DNA of 64,000 nucleotides from contig NZ_CP081002.1 in the NCBI RefSeq assembly GCF_029590555.1, forward strand, positions 1,050,501 to 1,114,500, given 5' to 3'. Below are positions 19,820-31,595 of the stretch, piece by piece. The notes below the pieces were generated by a model that made no database searches, was not told where the DNA came from, and saw only the letters and a program-made list of their open reading frames with translations. This stretch comes from Sphingobium sp. V4. GTDB taxonomy: Bacteria > Pseudomonadota > Alphaproteobacteria > Sphingomonadales > Sphingomonadaceae. The position numbers and the translations under genes are program-made. Position 1 is the stretch's first letter. Each line of letters starts with the position of its first letter.

Positions 19820-21127
19820 ATGGGGATGGAACATGTTTCGTCTCTCTCACCGGCCAGCCTTTCTCGTCAGGATCGCCTGAAATCCATCCTTGGCGGATCG
19901 ATCGGCAATCTGATCGAATGGTATGACTGGTATATCTATTCCGCCTTCACCCTCTATTTCGCGCCGGTCTTCTTCCCCTCGGACGACAGCACCGCCCAGC
20001 TGCTGAATGCGGCGGCGATCTTCGCCGTCGGCTTCCTGATGCGGCCGATCGGCGCCTGGGCGATGGGCATCTATGCCGACCGCAAGGGGCGCAAGGCAGG
20101 CCTCACCCTGTCCGTCATGATGATGGCCGGCGGATCGCTGATGATCGCCGCCATCCCCGGCTATGCCAGCATCGGCGTCGCCGCGCCGGTCCTGCTGCTG
20201 CTCGCGCGCCTGCTGCAGGGCCTGTCGATCGGCGGCGAATATGGCGCCAGCGCCACCTATCTGTCGGAAATGGCGCAGAGCAACCAGCGCGGCTTCTTCT
20301 CCAGCTTCCAATATGTGACACTGATCGCAGGCCAGCTACTGGCGCTCTGCGTGCTGTTGTTGCTGCAGCTGTTCCTCACCGAACATCAGCTGGAAAGCTG
20401 GGGCTGGCGCGTGCCGTTCGTGATCGGCGGGGTGATGGCCGTGGGCGTCTATCGCCTGCGCCGCGGCCTCAAGGAAACCGAAGCCTTCGAGGAAAGCGCG
20501 GCGGTCAGGGAACAGCCCCGCTCCAGCGGCGTCAACCTCATCCGCCGCCATCCGCGCGAAGTGCTGCTGGTCATGGCGCTGACTGCCGGCGGCACGCTCG
20601 CCTTCTATGCCTACAGCACTTACATGCAGAAATTCCTGGTCAACAGCGCTGGCTTCGGCCGCCAGACCGCAACCGCGATCATGGCGTCGGCGCTGTTCAT
20701 CTATATGCTTTTGCAGCCCATGGCCGGCTGGCTGTCCGATCGCATCGGTCGCAAGCCGCTGCTGATCGGCTTCGGCGTCAGCGGCGTCCTGTTCACCACC
20801 GCGATCTTCACGGCGCTGGAGCGCGTCACCTCCTCCTTCGGCGCCTTCCTGCTGGTCCTGGGCGGCCTGGTGATCGTCACCGGCTACACCTCGATCAACG
20901 CGATCGTGAAGGCGGAACTGTTCCCGGCCAATATCCGCGCATTGGGCGTCGCGCTTCCCTATGCGCTGGCCAATACCTTGTTCGGGGGCACCGCTGAATA
21001 TGCCGCGCTCTGGATGAAGCACGCCGGGATGGAAGGCGGCTTCTACTGGTACGTCACCGCCATGATCGCGGTGTCGCTGATCGTCTATCTGCGCATGCCC
21101 GACACGCGCAAAACCAGCCAAATCTGA
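19820..21127 (+). CDS. MFS transporter, metabolite:H+ symporter (MHS/KgtP-like) family
   Basis: Inner-membrane symporter for an organic acid or osmolyte-like metabolite. The 435-aa protein has 12 predicted segments. Family signatures are LGGSIGNLIEWYDWYIYSAF in segment 1, FLMRPIGAWAMGIYADRKGR between segments 2 and 3, LLQGLSIGGEYGASATYLSE, and SINAIVKAELFPANIRALGV in the second half. It starts 26 bp after fecR in the same direction, so it is likely co-transcribed and may move the product released by the periplasmic acylase into the cytoplasm. The substrate cannot be assigned; alpha-ketoglutarate, citrate and shikimate carriers share this fold. Confidence 0.84.
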   Translation: MGMEHVSSLSPASLSRQDRLKSILGGSIGNLIEWYDWYIYSAFTLYFAPVFFPSDDSTAQLLNAAAIFAVGFLMRPIGAWAMGIYADRKGRKAGLTLSVMMMAGGSLMIAAIPGYASIGVAAPVLLLLARLLQGLSIGGEYGASATYLSEMAQSNQRGFFSSFQYVTLIAGQLLALCVLLLLQLFLTEHQLESWGWRVPFVIGGVMAVGVYRLRRGLKETEAFEESAAVREQPRSSGVNLIRRHPREVLLVMALTAGGTLAFYAYSTYMQKFLVNSAGFGRQTATAIMASALFIYMLLQPMAGWLSDRIGRKPLLIGFGVSGVLFTTAIFTALERVTSSFGAFLLVLGGLVIVTGYTSINAIVKAELFPANIRALGVALPYALANTLFGGTAEYAALWMKHAGMEGGFYWYVTAMIAVSLIVYLRMPDTRKTSQI

Positions 21128-21146
21128 CAGAAAGAGGGGAATCTCC

Positions 21147-22655
21147 ATGCTATCGCTGAACCGGACGCTTTGCCATATCCTGCCGCTGATGCTGCTGTGC
21201 CAGCCGGCAACGGCGCAGGATGCGGCCCCGCCCGCCGAGCCGCCCTTCACCTCCATACAGCCGGGGGATTTCGCCATCGCCGGATCCTTGTCCAACAGTT
21301 GGGCGGACTTCAACAATGATGGCGAACTCGATCTCGTTGTCTCGCTCAAGGGCGGCGACATCCGCCTCTATCGGAACGACAACGGCACCTTTGTCAATGT
21401 CGGGCCGCAACTTGGCCTGCCAAGCTCCGGCCCGGAAATGCGCGGCGTCGCTTGGGGCGATTATGACGGCGACGGCTGGATCGACCTGCTGGGCGGGGCG
21501 ACCATGCCGGGCGAACTGAGCCTGGTGTTCCGCAATGAAGGCGGCAAGAAGTTTACCAATGTCGCGCCGGAACTGGGGCTGACCATCCCCAACCGCTCCG
21601 CACGTCAGACTAGCTGGGTCGACTATGACAATGACGGCGACCTCGACGTCTATGCCGCCAATCGCATCGGCCCCAACAGCCTCTATCGCAACGACAAGGG
21701 CAAGTTCGTGCAGGTCTCGGCCGGCACTGGCGTGTCGGACAGCCGGCCGACCGTGGGCGCCTGCTGGTTCGACTATGATCGCGACGGCTTTCTGGACCTG
21801 TTCCTGGCCAATCAGTCAGGCGCGGCCGATGCGCTATGGCGCAACAACGGCGACGGCAGCTTCACCGATGTCGCGCCCAAACTGGGCCTCGACAATCCGG
21901 GCCGTTCCAAGGAGGAGGGCGGGGTCGGCTGCGCCGTTGGCGACTATGACAATGACGGCAATCTCGACCTGTTCGTGCCCAACTATGGCGTGAATGCGCT
22001 CTACCATAATGATGGCGACGGTACCTTCACCAACGTCGCCAAGGAAATGGGTGTCGGCATCGACAATCACGCCGTCGGTGCGGTGTGGGGCGATTATGAC
22101 AATGACGGCTATCTCGACCTCTATGTCACCTCCTATCATGGCCCGCGCGACCAGCAGCAGCCAAAGGACAGCCTCTTTCATAATGAAGGGGCCAAGGGGT
22201 TTCGCCAGGTTCTGATCGAGACGTCGAAGCTCAACGTCGGCGACCATGGCGTGCAATGGGTCGATTATGACCGGGACGGTGCGCTCGATTTGTCGGTGAT
22301 GCGTGGCTATACCAGCCAGGGCGGCCATTTCCTGTTCCACAATGATCTGGACCGCGTAGCGGCCAGGCGCAGCCTGTCGGTCACTCTGCTCGATGCGAAG
22401 GGGCGTTTCACCCGCATGGGTGCGGAAGTGCGCCTCTATGACAAGGCCGGCAAGATATTGGCCACGCGGCAGCTCTCGACCGGCGATGGCTATAATTCGG
22501 AAAATGCGGCGCCCCTGCATTTCGGCCTGAAAACCATGGACGCGGTAAAGGTTGAAGTCAGCTGGATGAGCGCCATTGGGCGCAAGATCCAAAGCTTGTC
22601 CAATGTAAAGCCATCACTTTATGCGGGGCGATCGCTCGTGATCAAGGAGCAGTGA
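21147..22655 (+). CDS. FG-GAP/VCBS repeat protein with UnbV/ASPIC domain
   Basis: Exported beta-propeller protein of the CRTAC1/UnbV type. The 502-aa protein has a signal peptide ending near ATAQ, then at least seven calcium-binding repeats of the form D(F/Y)(N/D)xDGxxDL, for example WADFNNDGELDLVV, WGDYDGDGWIDLL, WVDYDNDGDLDVY and WGDYDNDGYLDLYV. The C-terminal ASPIC/UnbV domain reads SLSVTLLDAKGRFTRMGAEV and LHFGLKTMDAVKVEVSW. A GAAAGAGGGG ribosome site precedes the ATG. It follows the MHS transporter by 19 bp. Such proteins occur beside TonB transport genes; a glycan- or ligand-capture role is plausible but unproven. Confidence 0.82.
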   Translation: MLSLNRTLCHILPLMLLCQPATAQDAAPPAEPPFTSIQPGDFAIAGSLSNSWADFNNDGELDLVVSLKGGDIRLYRNDNGTFVNVGPQLGLPSSGPEMRGVAWGDYDGDGWIDLLGGATMPGELSLVFRNEGGKKFTNVAPELGLTIPNRSARQTSWVDYDNDGDLDVYAANRIGPNSLYRNDKGKFVQVSAGTGVSDSRPTVGACWFDYDRDGFLDLFLANQSGAADALWRNNGDGSFTDVAPKLGLDNPGRSKEEGGVGCAVGDYDNDGNLDLFVPNYGVNALYHNDGDGTFTNVAKEMGVGIDNHAVGAVWGDYDNDGYLDLYVTSYHGPRDQQQPKDSLFHNEGAKGFRQVLIETSKLNVGDHGVQWVDYDRDGALDLSVMRGYTSQGGHFLFHNDLDRVAARRSLSVTLLDAKGRFTRMGAEVRLYDKAGKILATRQLSTGDGYNSENAAPLHFGLKTMDAVKVEVSWMSAIGRKIQSLSNVKPSLYAGRSLVIKEQ

Positions 22656-22672
22656 ACTCGGTTGATTATGAA

Positions 22673-22698
22673 GGGCGATGTCCATGCTGACATCGCCC
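22673..22698 (+). terminator. Intrinsic terminator-like hairpin after the UnbV gene
   Basis: GGGCGATGTC (22673-22682) and GACATCGCCC (22689-22698) form a perfect 10-bp GC-rich stem with a 6-nt loop, followed by ATTTCCC. It closes the fecI-fecR-transporter-UnbV unit. Confidence 0.65.
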
Positions 22699-22776
22699 AT
22701 TTCCCAAACGAACAAACAGGGCGAAGCAGACTGTCCGGAATCCGTGGTGTCCAAATCGTTCTTGAGTGACTGAACA

Positions 22777-22828
22777 GGGTCGGTTTCGCCGGGTCGCAAC
22801 GCCTTGGGTTGGGACGAAGCTGCCGTTC
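22777..22828 (+). repeat. Dispersed repeat, copy at 33893
   Basis: A 39-bp stretch starting GGGTCGGTTTCGCCGGGTCG and ending GGTTGGGAC is identical at 22777-22815 and 33893-33931. Similarity continues about 13 bp more (AGC-GCCGTTC). It sits between an ended transcription unit and the metal island in one copy, and beside the IS91 end in the other. Confidence 0.6.
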
Positions 22829-22950
22829 GCGGCTTGCCGCCTGAAAGACTGCTTTTGGTAAGAGCAGACGTTGCGATACAGCAACGGATGTAATCATGGC
22901 CGGACTGACGCTAAATAGCAGTTGCCCCGGCAGTATGAGCCTCAGCGCCG

Positions 22951-23349
22951 CTACTCGTGCTGGAATGCTTCCAGTATTTGGCAGTCAGCCACGGTGCCGC
23001 CACGGCACGAAGCGATCATTGACGACAGCTGCTGACGCAACGAGGTCAGATCCGCGATCTTTCGATCCACCTCTGCGAGGTGCTCGGTCGCAAGAGCGTC
23101 GATTTCGCAACAGTCGCGATCCTGCTGAACAGAAATGTCCAGCAGCGCCCGGACCTCCTCGAGGCTGAACCCGAGATCTCGGGTTCGTTTGATGAACCGA
23201 AGCCTGGCAACGTCCTCCGGCGCATAGGATCGATAATTCCCGCCCGTGCGCAAGGGAGGCGAGATCAGGCCGGCACGCTCGTAGTAGCGAATAGTCTCGA
23301 CCTTCACGCCTGTGGCGGTCGATAGACCGCCGATTGTCACCTGGGTCAC
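22951..23349 (-). CDS. MerR family metal-responsive regulator (ZntR/CadR/PbrR-like)
   Basis: Metal-sensing activator of the divergent efflux operon. 132 aa from the GTG at 23349, which has AAGGA 7 nt upstream; an in-frame extension upstream would cross its own operator. The N-terminal winged helix shows IGGLSTATGVKVETIRYYER and GNYRSYAPEDVARLRFIKRT. A long dimerisation helix follows. The metal-binding cysteines are Cys80-Cys81 and Cys115 and Cys123 in the loop CRGGTVADC. This arrangement fits soft or borderline divalent metals (Zn, Cd, Pb) rather than Hg. The operator/promoter at 23360-23390 is visible next to it. Confidence 0.9.
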   Translation of the reverse strand: MTQVTIGGLSTATGVKVETIRYYERAGLISPPLRTGGNYRSYAPEDVARLRFIKRTRDLGFSLEEVRALLDISVQQDRDCCEIDALATEHLAEVDRKIADLTSLRQQLSSMIASCRGGTVADCQILEAFQHE

Positions 23350-23359
23350 GAGAAAGTCC

Positions 23360-23390
23360 TTGAGTCTGTAGTTGCTACAGGGTGCATATA
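23360..23390 (+). promoter_or_regulatory. MerR-type promoter of the czc operon with 19-bp spacer and operator palindrome
   Basis: TTGAGT (23360-23365) and CATATA (23385-23390) are separated by 19 bp, the over-long spacing MerR proteins correct. Inside lies the perfect dyad CTGTAG-TTG-CTACAG (23366-23380). Transcription would start near 23397, which excludes an in-frame ATG at 23382 as the CDF gene start. Confidence 0.85.
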
Positions 23391-23420
23391 GCGCTCCACA
23401 TCGCGAATCACGAGGTGGAG

Positions 23421-24062
23421 ATGGTCTGCAACAGCTGCGCATCGGCAAAGCCCGATCCGAACAATGATCCGTCTTGGCGGCGCGCTCTGTGGATCGCGCT
23501 CGGCATCAACGCCGCTATGTTCGTGGCCGAGATGGTAGTAGGCGTGGCTGGCGGCTCTAAGGCGTTGCAAGCGGATGCCCTCGATTTCCTTGGCGATAGC
23601 GCGAACTACGCGATCAGCCTCGGCGTCGCCGGCATGGCGTTCGCTTGGCGTGCCCGTGCTGCCCTGCTCAAGGGCGCTACGCTTGCTGCGCTCGGGCTCT
23701 ACGTGTTCGCGATCACCGTTTGGGCAATCTGGAACGGCAAAACGCCGCAGGCCGAAGTCATGGGGATCGTCGGCATTGTGGCACTCATCGCCAACGCGGG
23801 TGTAGCTGTCATGCTGTATCGCTACCGCAGCGGCGACGCGAACATGCGATCGGTCTGGATATGCTCGCGCAATGACGCGATCGGCAACATCGCGGTCGTC
23901 CTCGCCGCAGTTGGTGTGTTCGGCACCGGCACCGCATGGCCCGACCTGATTGTGGCCGGCATTATGGCGGGCATCGGCATTTCCGGGGGTACGCAAATCA
24001 TCATGCAGGCGCGCAGAGAGCTGACTTCGGAAAACGTCAGTTACACAGTGGCGGCGGAGTGA
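23421..24062 (+). CDS. Cation diffusion facilitator-type transporter (Co/Zn/Cd)
   Basis: Inner-membrane Zn2+/Cd2+/Co2+:H+ antiporter. About 213 aa from the ATG at 23421, which has GAGGTGGAG just before it and lies after the predicted transcript start. An N-terminal CNSCASAKPD segment may bind metal. Membrane segments include ALWIALGINAAMFVAEMVVG with the following DALDFLGDSANYAISLGVAG (Asp pair of the transport site) and later SRNDAIGNIAVVLAAVGVFG. It is shorter than typical CDF proteins (about 300 aa) because the C-terminal cytoplasmic domain is missing; this resembles the short CDF-like proteins found beside MerR genes. First gene of the metal operon. Confidence 0.82.
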   Translation: MVCNSCASAKPDPNNDPSWRRALWIALGINAAMFVAEMVVGVAGGSKALQADALDFLGDSANYAISLGVAGMAFAWRARAALLKGATLAALGLYVFAITVWAIWNGKTPQAEVMGIVGIVALIANAGVAVMLYRYRSGDANMRSVWICSRNDAIGNIAVVLAAVGVFGTGTAWPDLIVAGIMAGIGISGGTQIIMQARRELTSENVSYTVAAE

Positions 24063-24075
24063 TAGGGGGTAGATG

Positions 24076-24405
24076 ATGCGTAAGCTCCTCCCTTTGCTGG
24101 CGTGCCTGATGTTGGTACTGACCGGCCTCGCTGGCATAACGCACGCCGCTGAAGCGGCGGGCGGGAGCGTGCTCGGCATCGGATTGACTATCCATGCGCC
24201 AGGTGATGGCGACGAAGTTCCTGCAGACGGCGACAATGGCCTGCCGCACCATCACAACGCCTGCCATGGGCATGATGTCGGGACGCCAGCCACTGCCTGC
24301 GGCCCCAAGACTGCTGTGCTCATGGTAATGCCAGGGATCGGTCAGTTGAACGCCCCTGCGCCCAACGCGCATGGCAATGTTCTGCCGAGGCCACCCCAAA
24401 CCTGA
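24076..24405 (+). CDS. Small secreted His-rich protein of the metal operon
   Basis: A 109-aa protein not assigned to a known family. It has a signal peptide (MRKLLPLLACLMLVLTGLAG, cleaved near THA) and a periplasmic part with the metal-ligand-rich run GLPHHHNACHGHDVG and a further Cys. Start: of two adjacent ATGs the second (24076) has better spacing from AGGGGG. It lies 13 bp after the CDF gene and 57 bp before czcC in the same operon, so a periplasmic metal-buffering or chaperone role is a reasonable inference. Confidence 0.6.
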   Translation: MRKLLPLLACLMLVLTGLAGITHAAEAAGGSVLGIGLTIHAPGDGDEVPADGDNGLPHHHNACHGHDVGTPATACGPKTAVLMVMPGIGQLNAPAPNAHGNVLPRPPQT

Positions 24406-24462
24406 CGATTTCGCTGGTCGGCACATACCGGCCTGACGCTCATCAGTCAGGAATAGATACTC

Positions 24463-25734
24463 ATGAAGAAATTGCTCGCGGCGATGTTCGCCGCGGCGTC
24501 CTGTGCCTCTGTGGCGCAGGCGCAACAGGAGCGCATATCTGCCGATACGTCGGCACCGATATTGACGCTGGAACAGGCCGTTGCCGTCGCTGGCGGCGCG
24601 GCACCGTCAGCGGACGCAGCCAATGCCGGCATCGAGGCGGCACAGGCGAACCGGACGGTCGCCGGCCTGCGTCCTAATCCGGTGGCTCAGGCCCAGATCG
24701 AAAACGTCGCCGGCACCGGCCCCTATAGCGGCCTCAGAAGCGCCGAAACAACGATGGGTGTCGCCTTGCCCATCGAACTTGGTGGCAAACGCAGCGCCCG
24801 AGTCGCTGTCGCCAACGCCCAGCTTTCGCGAGCCGAACTGGAGGCAGCGGTCGCTGCGGCCGATGTCCGGCTTCAAGTCACCTCGCTCTATGTCGAGGCG
24901 ATCTCTGCGGAACGACGGCTCGCGATGGCGCGTGACCAACTCAAAATCGCAGATGATGCTCTGCAAGCCGCAAGAGTGCGGGTGCAGGCTGGCCGAGCAT
25001 CGCCGCTCGAAGAGCAAAGGGCCGAAGTCGCCAGGATCAACGCGGCGGCCAGCCTTGAGCGTGCGGCGCGACTTGCCGAAGTCGCCCGTCTCAATCTGGC
25101 GCGGCGTCTGGGACGTTCCATAAACGGCGCGCTTGACGTTGCGCTGCTCGATCGCCTCCCGGCCGCGACCTATGGCCCAACCGTCCTACCCGCAGCATCC
25201 GGCACGCTGACCCTGGCGGCAGCGGATGCGGATCTGGCGGTTGCCGATGCCGGCATCCGCCTAGCGCGCTCCAATCGCGTTCCCGACCTCAACATCGGTC
25301 CGGCGCTGCGGCGTCTGGAGGCGACCAACGACACCGCCGCAGTGTTCACCGTGTCGATACCGATCCCGCTGTTCAACAATGGCAATGCGGCAGTCGCCCA
25401 GGCAAGCGCCGAGCGGTCACGGGTGGAGGCGCGTAGGCGAATGACGGCGCTCGATGTCGAGCAGGCCATTGCCGAAGCACAAGCCGAGGCTGCCAACGCC
25501 GAAACGACTGCACGCGCCGCCGCCGGCCCGGCGCTCGCTGCGGCGCAGGAGGCCGCCCGCATCGCCCGTATCGGCTATCGCGAAGGAAAGTTTGGCCAAC
25601 TCGACCTGCTCGATGCCGAACGCACCCTCGCCGACACACGTGTCGCCGCGATCGATGCGCTCGCAAACTATCAAAATGCCCGCGCGCGGCTGGAGCGACT
25701 GACCGCCCCCGCGCCTGAAGGGGGGAACCAGTGA
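24463..25734 (+). CDS. czcC: Outer-membrane efflux factor, TolC/CzcC family
   Basis: Outer-membrane channel of a tripartite heavy-metal exporter. The 423-aa protein has a signal peptide (cleavage near AQAQ) and two OEP repeats of long coiled-coil helices, with LRPNPVAQAQIENVAGTGPY, FTVSIPIPLFNNGNAAVAQA, and near the end YREGKFGQLDLLDAERTLAD, the last being a signature of CzcC/CusC-like proteins. Its TGA overlaps the czcB ATG by one base (TGATG at 25732-25736), indicating coupling. Confidence 0.87.
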   Translation: MKKLLAAMFAAASCASVAQAQQERISADTSAPILTLEQAVAVAGGAAPSADAANAGIEAAQANRTVAGLRPNPVAQAQIENVAGTGPYSGLRSAETTMGVALPIELGGKRSARVAVANAQLSRAELEAAVAAADVRLQVTSLYVEAISAERRLAMARDQLKIADDALQAARVRVQAGRASPLEEQRAEVARINAAASLERAARLAEVARLNLARRLGRSINGALDVALLDRLPAATYGPTVLPAASGTLTLAAADADLAVADAGIRLARSNRVPDLNIGPALRRLEATNDTAAVFTVSIPIPLFNNGNAAVAQASAERSRVEARRRMTALDVEQAIAEAQAEAANAETTARAAAGPALAAAQEAARIARIGYREGKFGQLDLLDAERTLADTRVAAIDALANYQNARARLERLTAPAPEGGNQ

Positions 25735-26873
25735 TGAAGAATATGCAGTTGGCGGGCGCACTGTCGCTCGCGCTCGTGCTTGCTGCTTGTGGCGGGGGCA
25801 CTCCGACGAATGAGGCTACATCCGAACAGCCCAAGGAAGTCGGCCACGCGGATGAAGGCGTAATCACGCTGACGGCCGATCAGATAGCGACCGCTGGCGT
25901 GCAGGTCGCTGCGCCGTTGGTTGGCGGCGCCGGAACGATCGAACTGCCGGCAACGATCGACGGTGATCCGCAGGCTACGCAGGTCGTCTCAGCGGCGATT
26001 GCCGGGCGCGTGGTCGCGCTCAACCGCAATCTTGGCGAGGGCGTTTCGCGCGGCCAGACCCTCGCGGTCATTGAGAGCCGCGAGGCTGCGCAGCTCAAGG
26101 GTGAGGTCGAGGCGTCGCGCGCTCGGCTTGCTCTGGCCAATTCCAATCTGGCGCGCGAACAGCGGCTGTTCGACCAGCGCGTCTCGCCCGAGCAGGATCT
26201 GATCGCCGCGCAAACCGTGGCAACCGAAGCACGGATCGCACTTGCCCAGGCGCAGAGCCAGGTGTCGGCGGCCGGCGGCGGCGGCGGCGGTCTGAACCGC
26301 CTCGGCATCGTCGCCCCAATCTCCGGTCAGGTGATCGCGCGACCGGTCGTACTTGGCCAGACTGTTGCGGCGGATGCCGAGCTGTTCCGGGTCGCCAATC
26401 TCTCGAAGGTCTCGCTATCACTCAGCCTCAAGCCCGAGGATGCGGGGCGTATCCGGCCGGGAGCACAGGTCACGGTCAGCGCATCCGGTCGCTCGGCGGC
26501 CGCGAAGGTCAGCTTCGTTTCTCCCGCGCTCGATCCGCAGACCAGGCTGGTGCCGGCGATCGCGTCACTCGACAATGGCGGCAACCTCTGGCGTGTCGGC
26601 GAAGCCGTGACCGCCTCGGTGCAGCTTGCCGGCGACGGCGGCCCCTCCACGGTTCGCGTGCCATCGACAGCCGTACAGACGGTCGAAGGGCGAACGGTCG
26701 TGTTCGTGCGCACGGCGACGGGCTTCAAGGCAGCACCGGTCCAACTCGGCGACACCGCCGGCGAGACGGTGCTCATCCGTTCGGGGCTTTCGGGCCGTGA
26801 GCGGATCGCCACTGTCGGAAGTTTCACGCTCAAGGCCGAACTCGGCAAGAGCGAAGCAGCGCACGAGGACTAA
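25734..26873 (+). CDS. czcB: RND periplasmic adaptor, CzcB family lipoprotein
   Basis: Membrane-fusion protein linking CzcA to CzcC. About 379 aa starting at the ATG that overlaps the czcC stop. The N-terminus is a lipoprotein signal (ALSLALVLAACGGG, lipidated Cys). The adaptor then shows the barrel-sandwich half AAIAGRVVALNRNLGEGVSR, a coiled-coil arm (ASRARLALANSNLAREQRLF), the second half GIVAPISGQVIARPVVLGQT, and the beta-barrel and membrane-proximal domains ending VLIRSGLSGRERIATVGSF. No extra N-terminal His-rich metal-binding segment like that of Ralstonia CzcB is present. Confidence 0.88.
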   Translation: MKNMQLAGALSLALVLAACGGGTPTNEATSEQPKEVGHADEGVITLTADQIATAGVQVAAPLVGGAGTIELPATIDGDPQATQVVSAAIAGRVVALNRNLGEGVSRGQTLAVIESREAAQLKGEVEASRARLALANSNLAREQRLFDQRVSPEQDLIAAQTVATEARIALAQAQSQVSAAGGGGGGLNRLGIVAPISGQVIARPVVLGQTVAADAELFRVANLSKVSLSLSLKPEDAGRIRPGAQVTVSASGRSAAAKVSFVSPALDPQTRLVPAIASLDNGGNLWRVGEAVTASVQLAGDGGPSTVRVPSTAVQTVEGRTVVFVRTATGFKAAPVQLGDTAGETVLIRSGLSGRERIATVGSFTLKAELGKSEAAHED

Positions 26874-26876
26874 GCC

Positions 26877-30090
<3,214 letters not shown>

Positions 30091-30101
<11 letters not shown>

Positions 30102-31005
30102 CCATAATGGAGCTGGCCACAGTCACGATCATACGGCCGGCGCGAACGCGAAAATGTTGGGGTGGGCGCTTGCGCTCACCTCGACCTACCTCGTCGCCGA
30201 GGTGATCGGCGGCTTCGTATTCAACAGCTTGGCGCTACTCTCCGATGCGGCGCACATGCTGACCGATGTCGCTGCCCTCGTGATTGCAATGCTCGCGATC
30301 AAGATGGGCAAGAAGGCGCCCGACGAGAAACGCACCTTCGGCTATCGACGGTTCGAGATTCTCGCGGCCGCGTTCAACGCCGTCCTCCTGTTCTTCATCG
30401 CGATCTATGTGTTCGTCGAAGCAATCAAGCGGTTCAACGAGCCTCAGGAAATCCAATCATGGGGCATGTTGGTCGTGGCCGCCATCGGTCTCGCGGTGAA
30501 CCTCGTTTCGATGCGGCTGCTCATGGCCGGCAAGGACAACAGCTTCAATGTGAAGGGCGCCTACCTCGAAGTCTGGGCGGACATGATCGGCTCGGTAGGC
30601 GTGATCCTCGGTGCGCTGGCAATCAAGTTTACCGGATGGACATGGGTCGATCCGGTAGTCGCAGTGGCAATCGGGCTATGGGTGCTGCCGCGAACGTGGA
30701 TTCTCCTGCGCGACACCACGAATGTGCTGCTGGAAGGCGTTCCCCGCGGCCTCGAACTCGCGCAGGTGCGAAAAGAAATCGGTAGTCTCGCGGGAGTGAC
30801 GGGTCTTCATGACCTTCACATCTGGTCGACGTCCAATGATGATGTCAGTTGCACCCTCCATGTAACGTTGGGCGGCGGCGCGGATGCGGATTCAGTGCGG
30901 CAAAGCGTGAGCGCATTGCTGGAGGCGCGGTTCGAGATCCATCACACAACCATTCAGACCGAAAGCCCCGGGGAACCGTGCCATCCAGAGCAAGCGCATG
31001 AATAG
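30091..31005 (+). CDS. czcD: Cation diffusion facilitator, CzcD/ZitB-like
   Basis: Inner-membrane Zn/Co/Cd:H+ antiporter and frequent modulator of Czc systems. 304 aa from the ATG at 30091, overlapping the czcA stop by 11 bp. The N-terminus is His-rich (MAHDHNGAGHSHDHTAG). Six membrane segments follow, with transport-site motifs NSLALLSDAAHMLTDVAALV and YLEVWADMIGSVGVILGALA, and a C-terminal cytoplasmic domain (VTGLHDLHIWSTSNDDVSCT). Full length for the family, unlike the short CDF protein at the operon's start. Last gene of the metal operon. Confidence 0.9.
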
Positions 31006-31380
31006 CAAATCTGGTTGAACGATCGTGAATGTAAGGCGGTTCTCTGCCTCATTTCGGCTCCCCATAGCCTCCATGCGGATAGCGCTGCACAAAGAGCGAA
31101 GACGGCGCAAGGCAGCCAGCGGCGCGCTGAAAGGCAGTACAGAGACCGTCAGTGCTGATGCGCGAGCCCCGGCGCGGCCCTCAATGGCGGGGGACCGCGC
31201 GAGGTGAAAGTGCGTTGCTGCCAAACGGCTTCGCGTTGAGCGAATGGCTGGTTTCGGTGGAACCTGCCGTTCAGAGCCCAATCGACTAACGACGCATTCT
31301 GTGAAGGGTTTCGGGCGCTTGCGTACGAAAGCCTCCAGTGCAGGAACCCGCGGGCCCCATGCGCTGGTCTATGGGTAAAG
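31006..31380. other. Non-coding spacer between czcD and IS91
   Basis: No convincing gene, hairpin or repeat was recognised. Open frames on both strands lack family signatures and a good ribosome site. It probably holds the decayed flank of the metal island and the edge of the IS91 element. Confidence 0.4.
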
Positions 31381-31595
31381 CGGCTTAGGGGTGGTTTGGA
31401 CGGGTAAGCGATGCCGATCCGGAAGTGTTGGTTCTGGCCGGATCAACGTGACTTTGTGCGGCGTCAGAGTGCCGACGGTGGCGGTTTTGCTGGTCGGTGT
31501 GCCCTGCGCTGGGCTCGATTGCGGAATGGGCATACACTGGGTCATCGGCCAGGCCGCCATGGGCGTGACCGTCGTGCAGTCTGAGCCATGCCGCA

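Noticed and set aside
23382..23420. An upstream in-frame ATG for the CDF gene
   Set aside because: It lies inside the promoter before the predicted transcript start.
30892..31281. A 129-codon minus-strand frame overlapping the czcD end
   Set aside because: Overlaps czcD, and no family features were seen.
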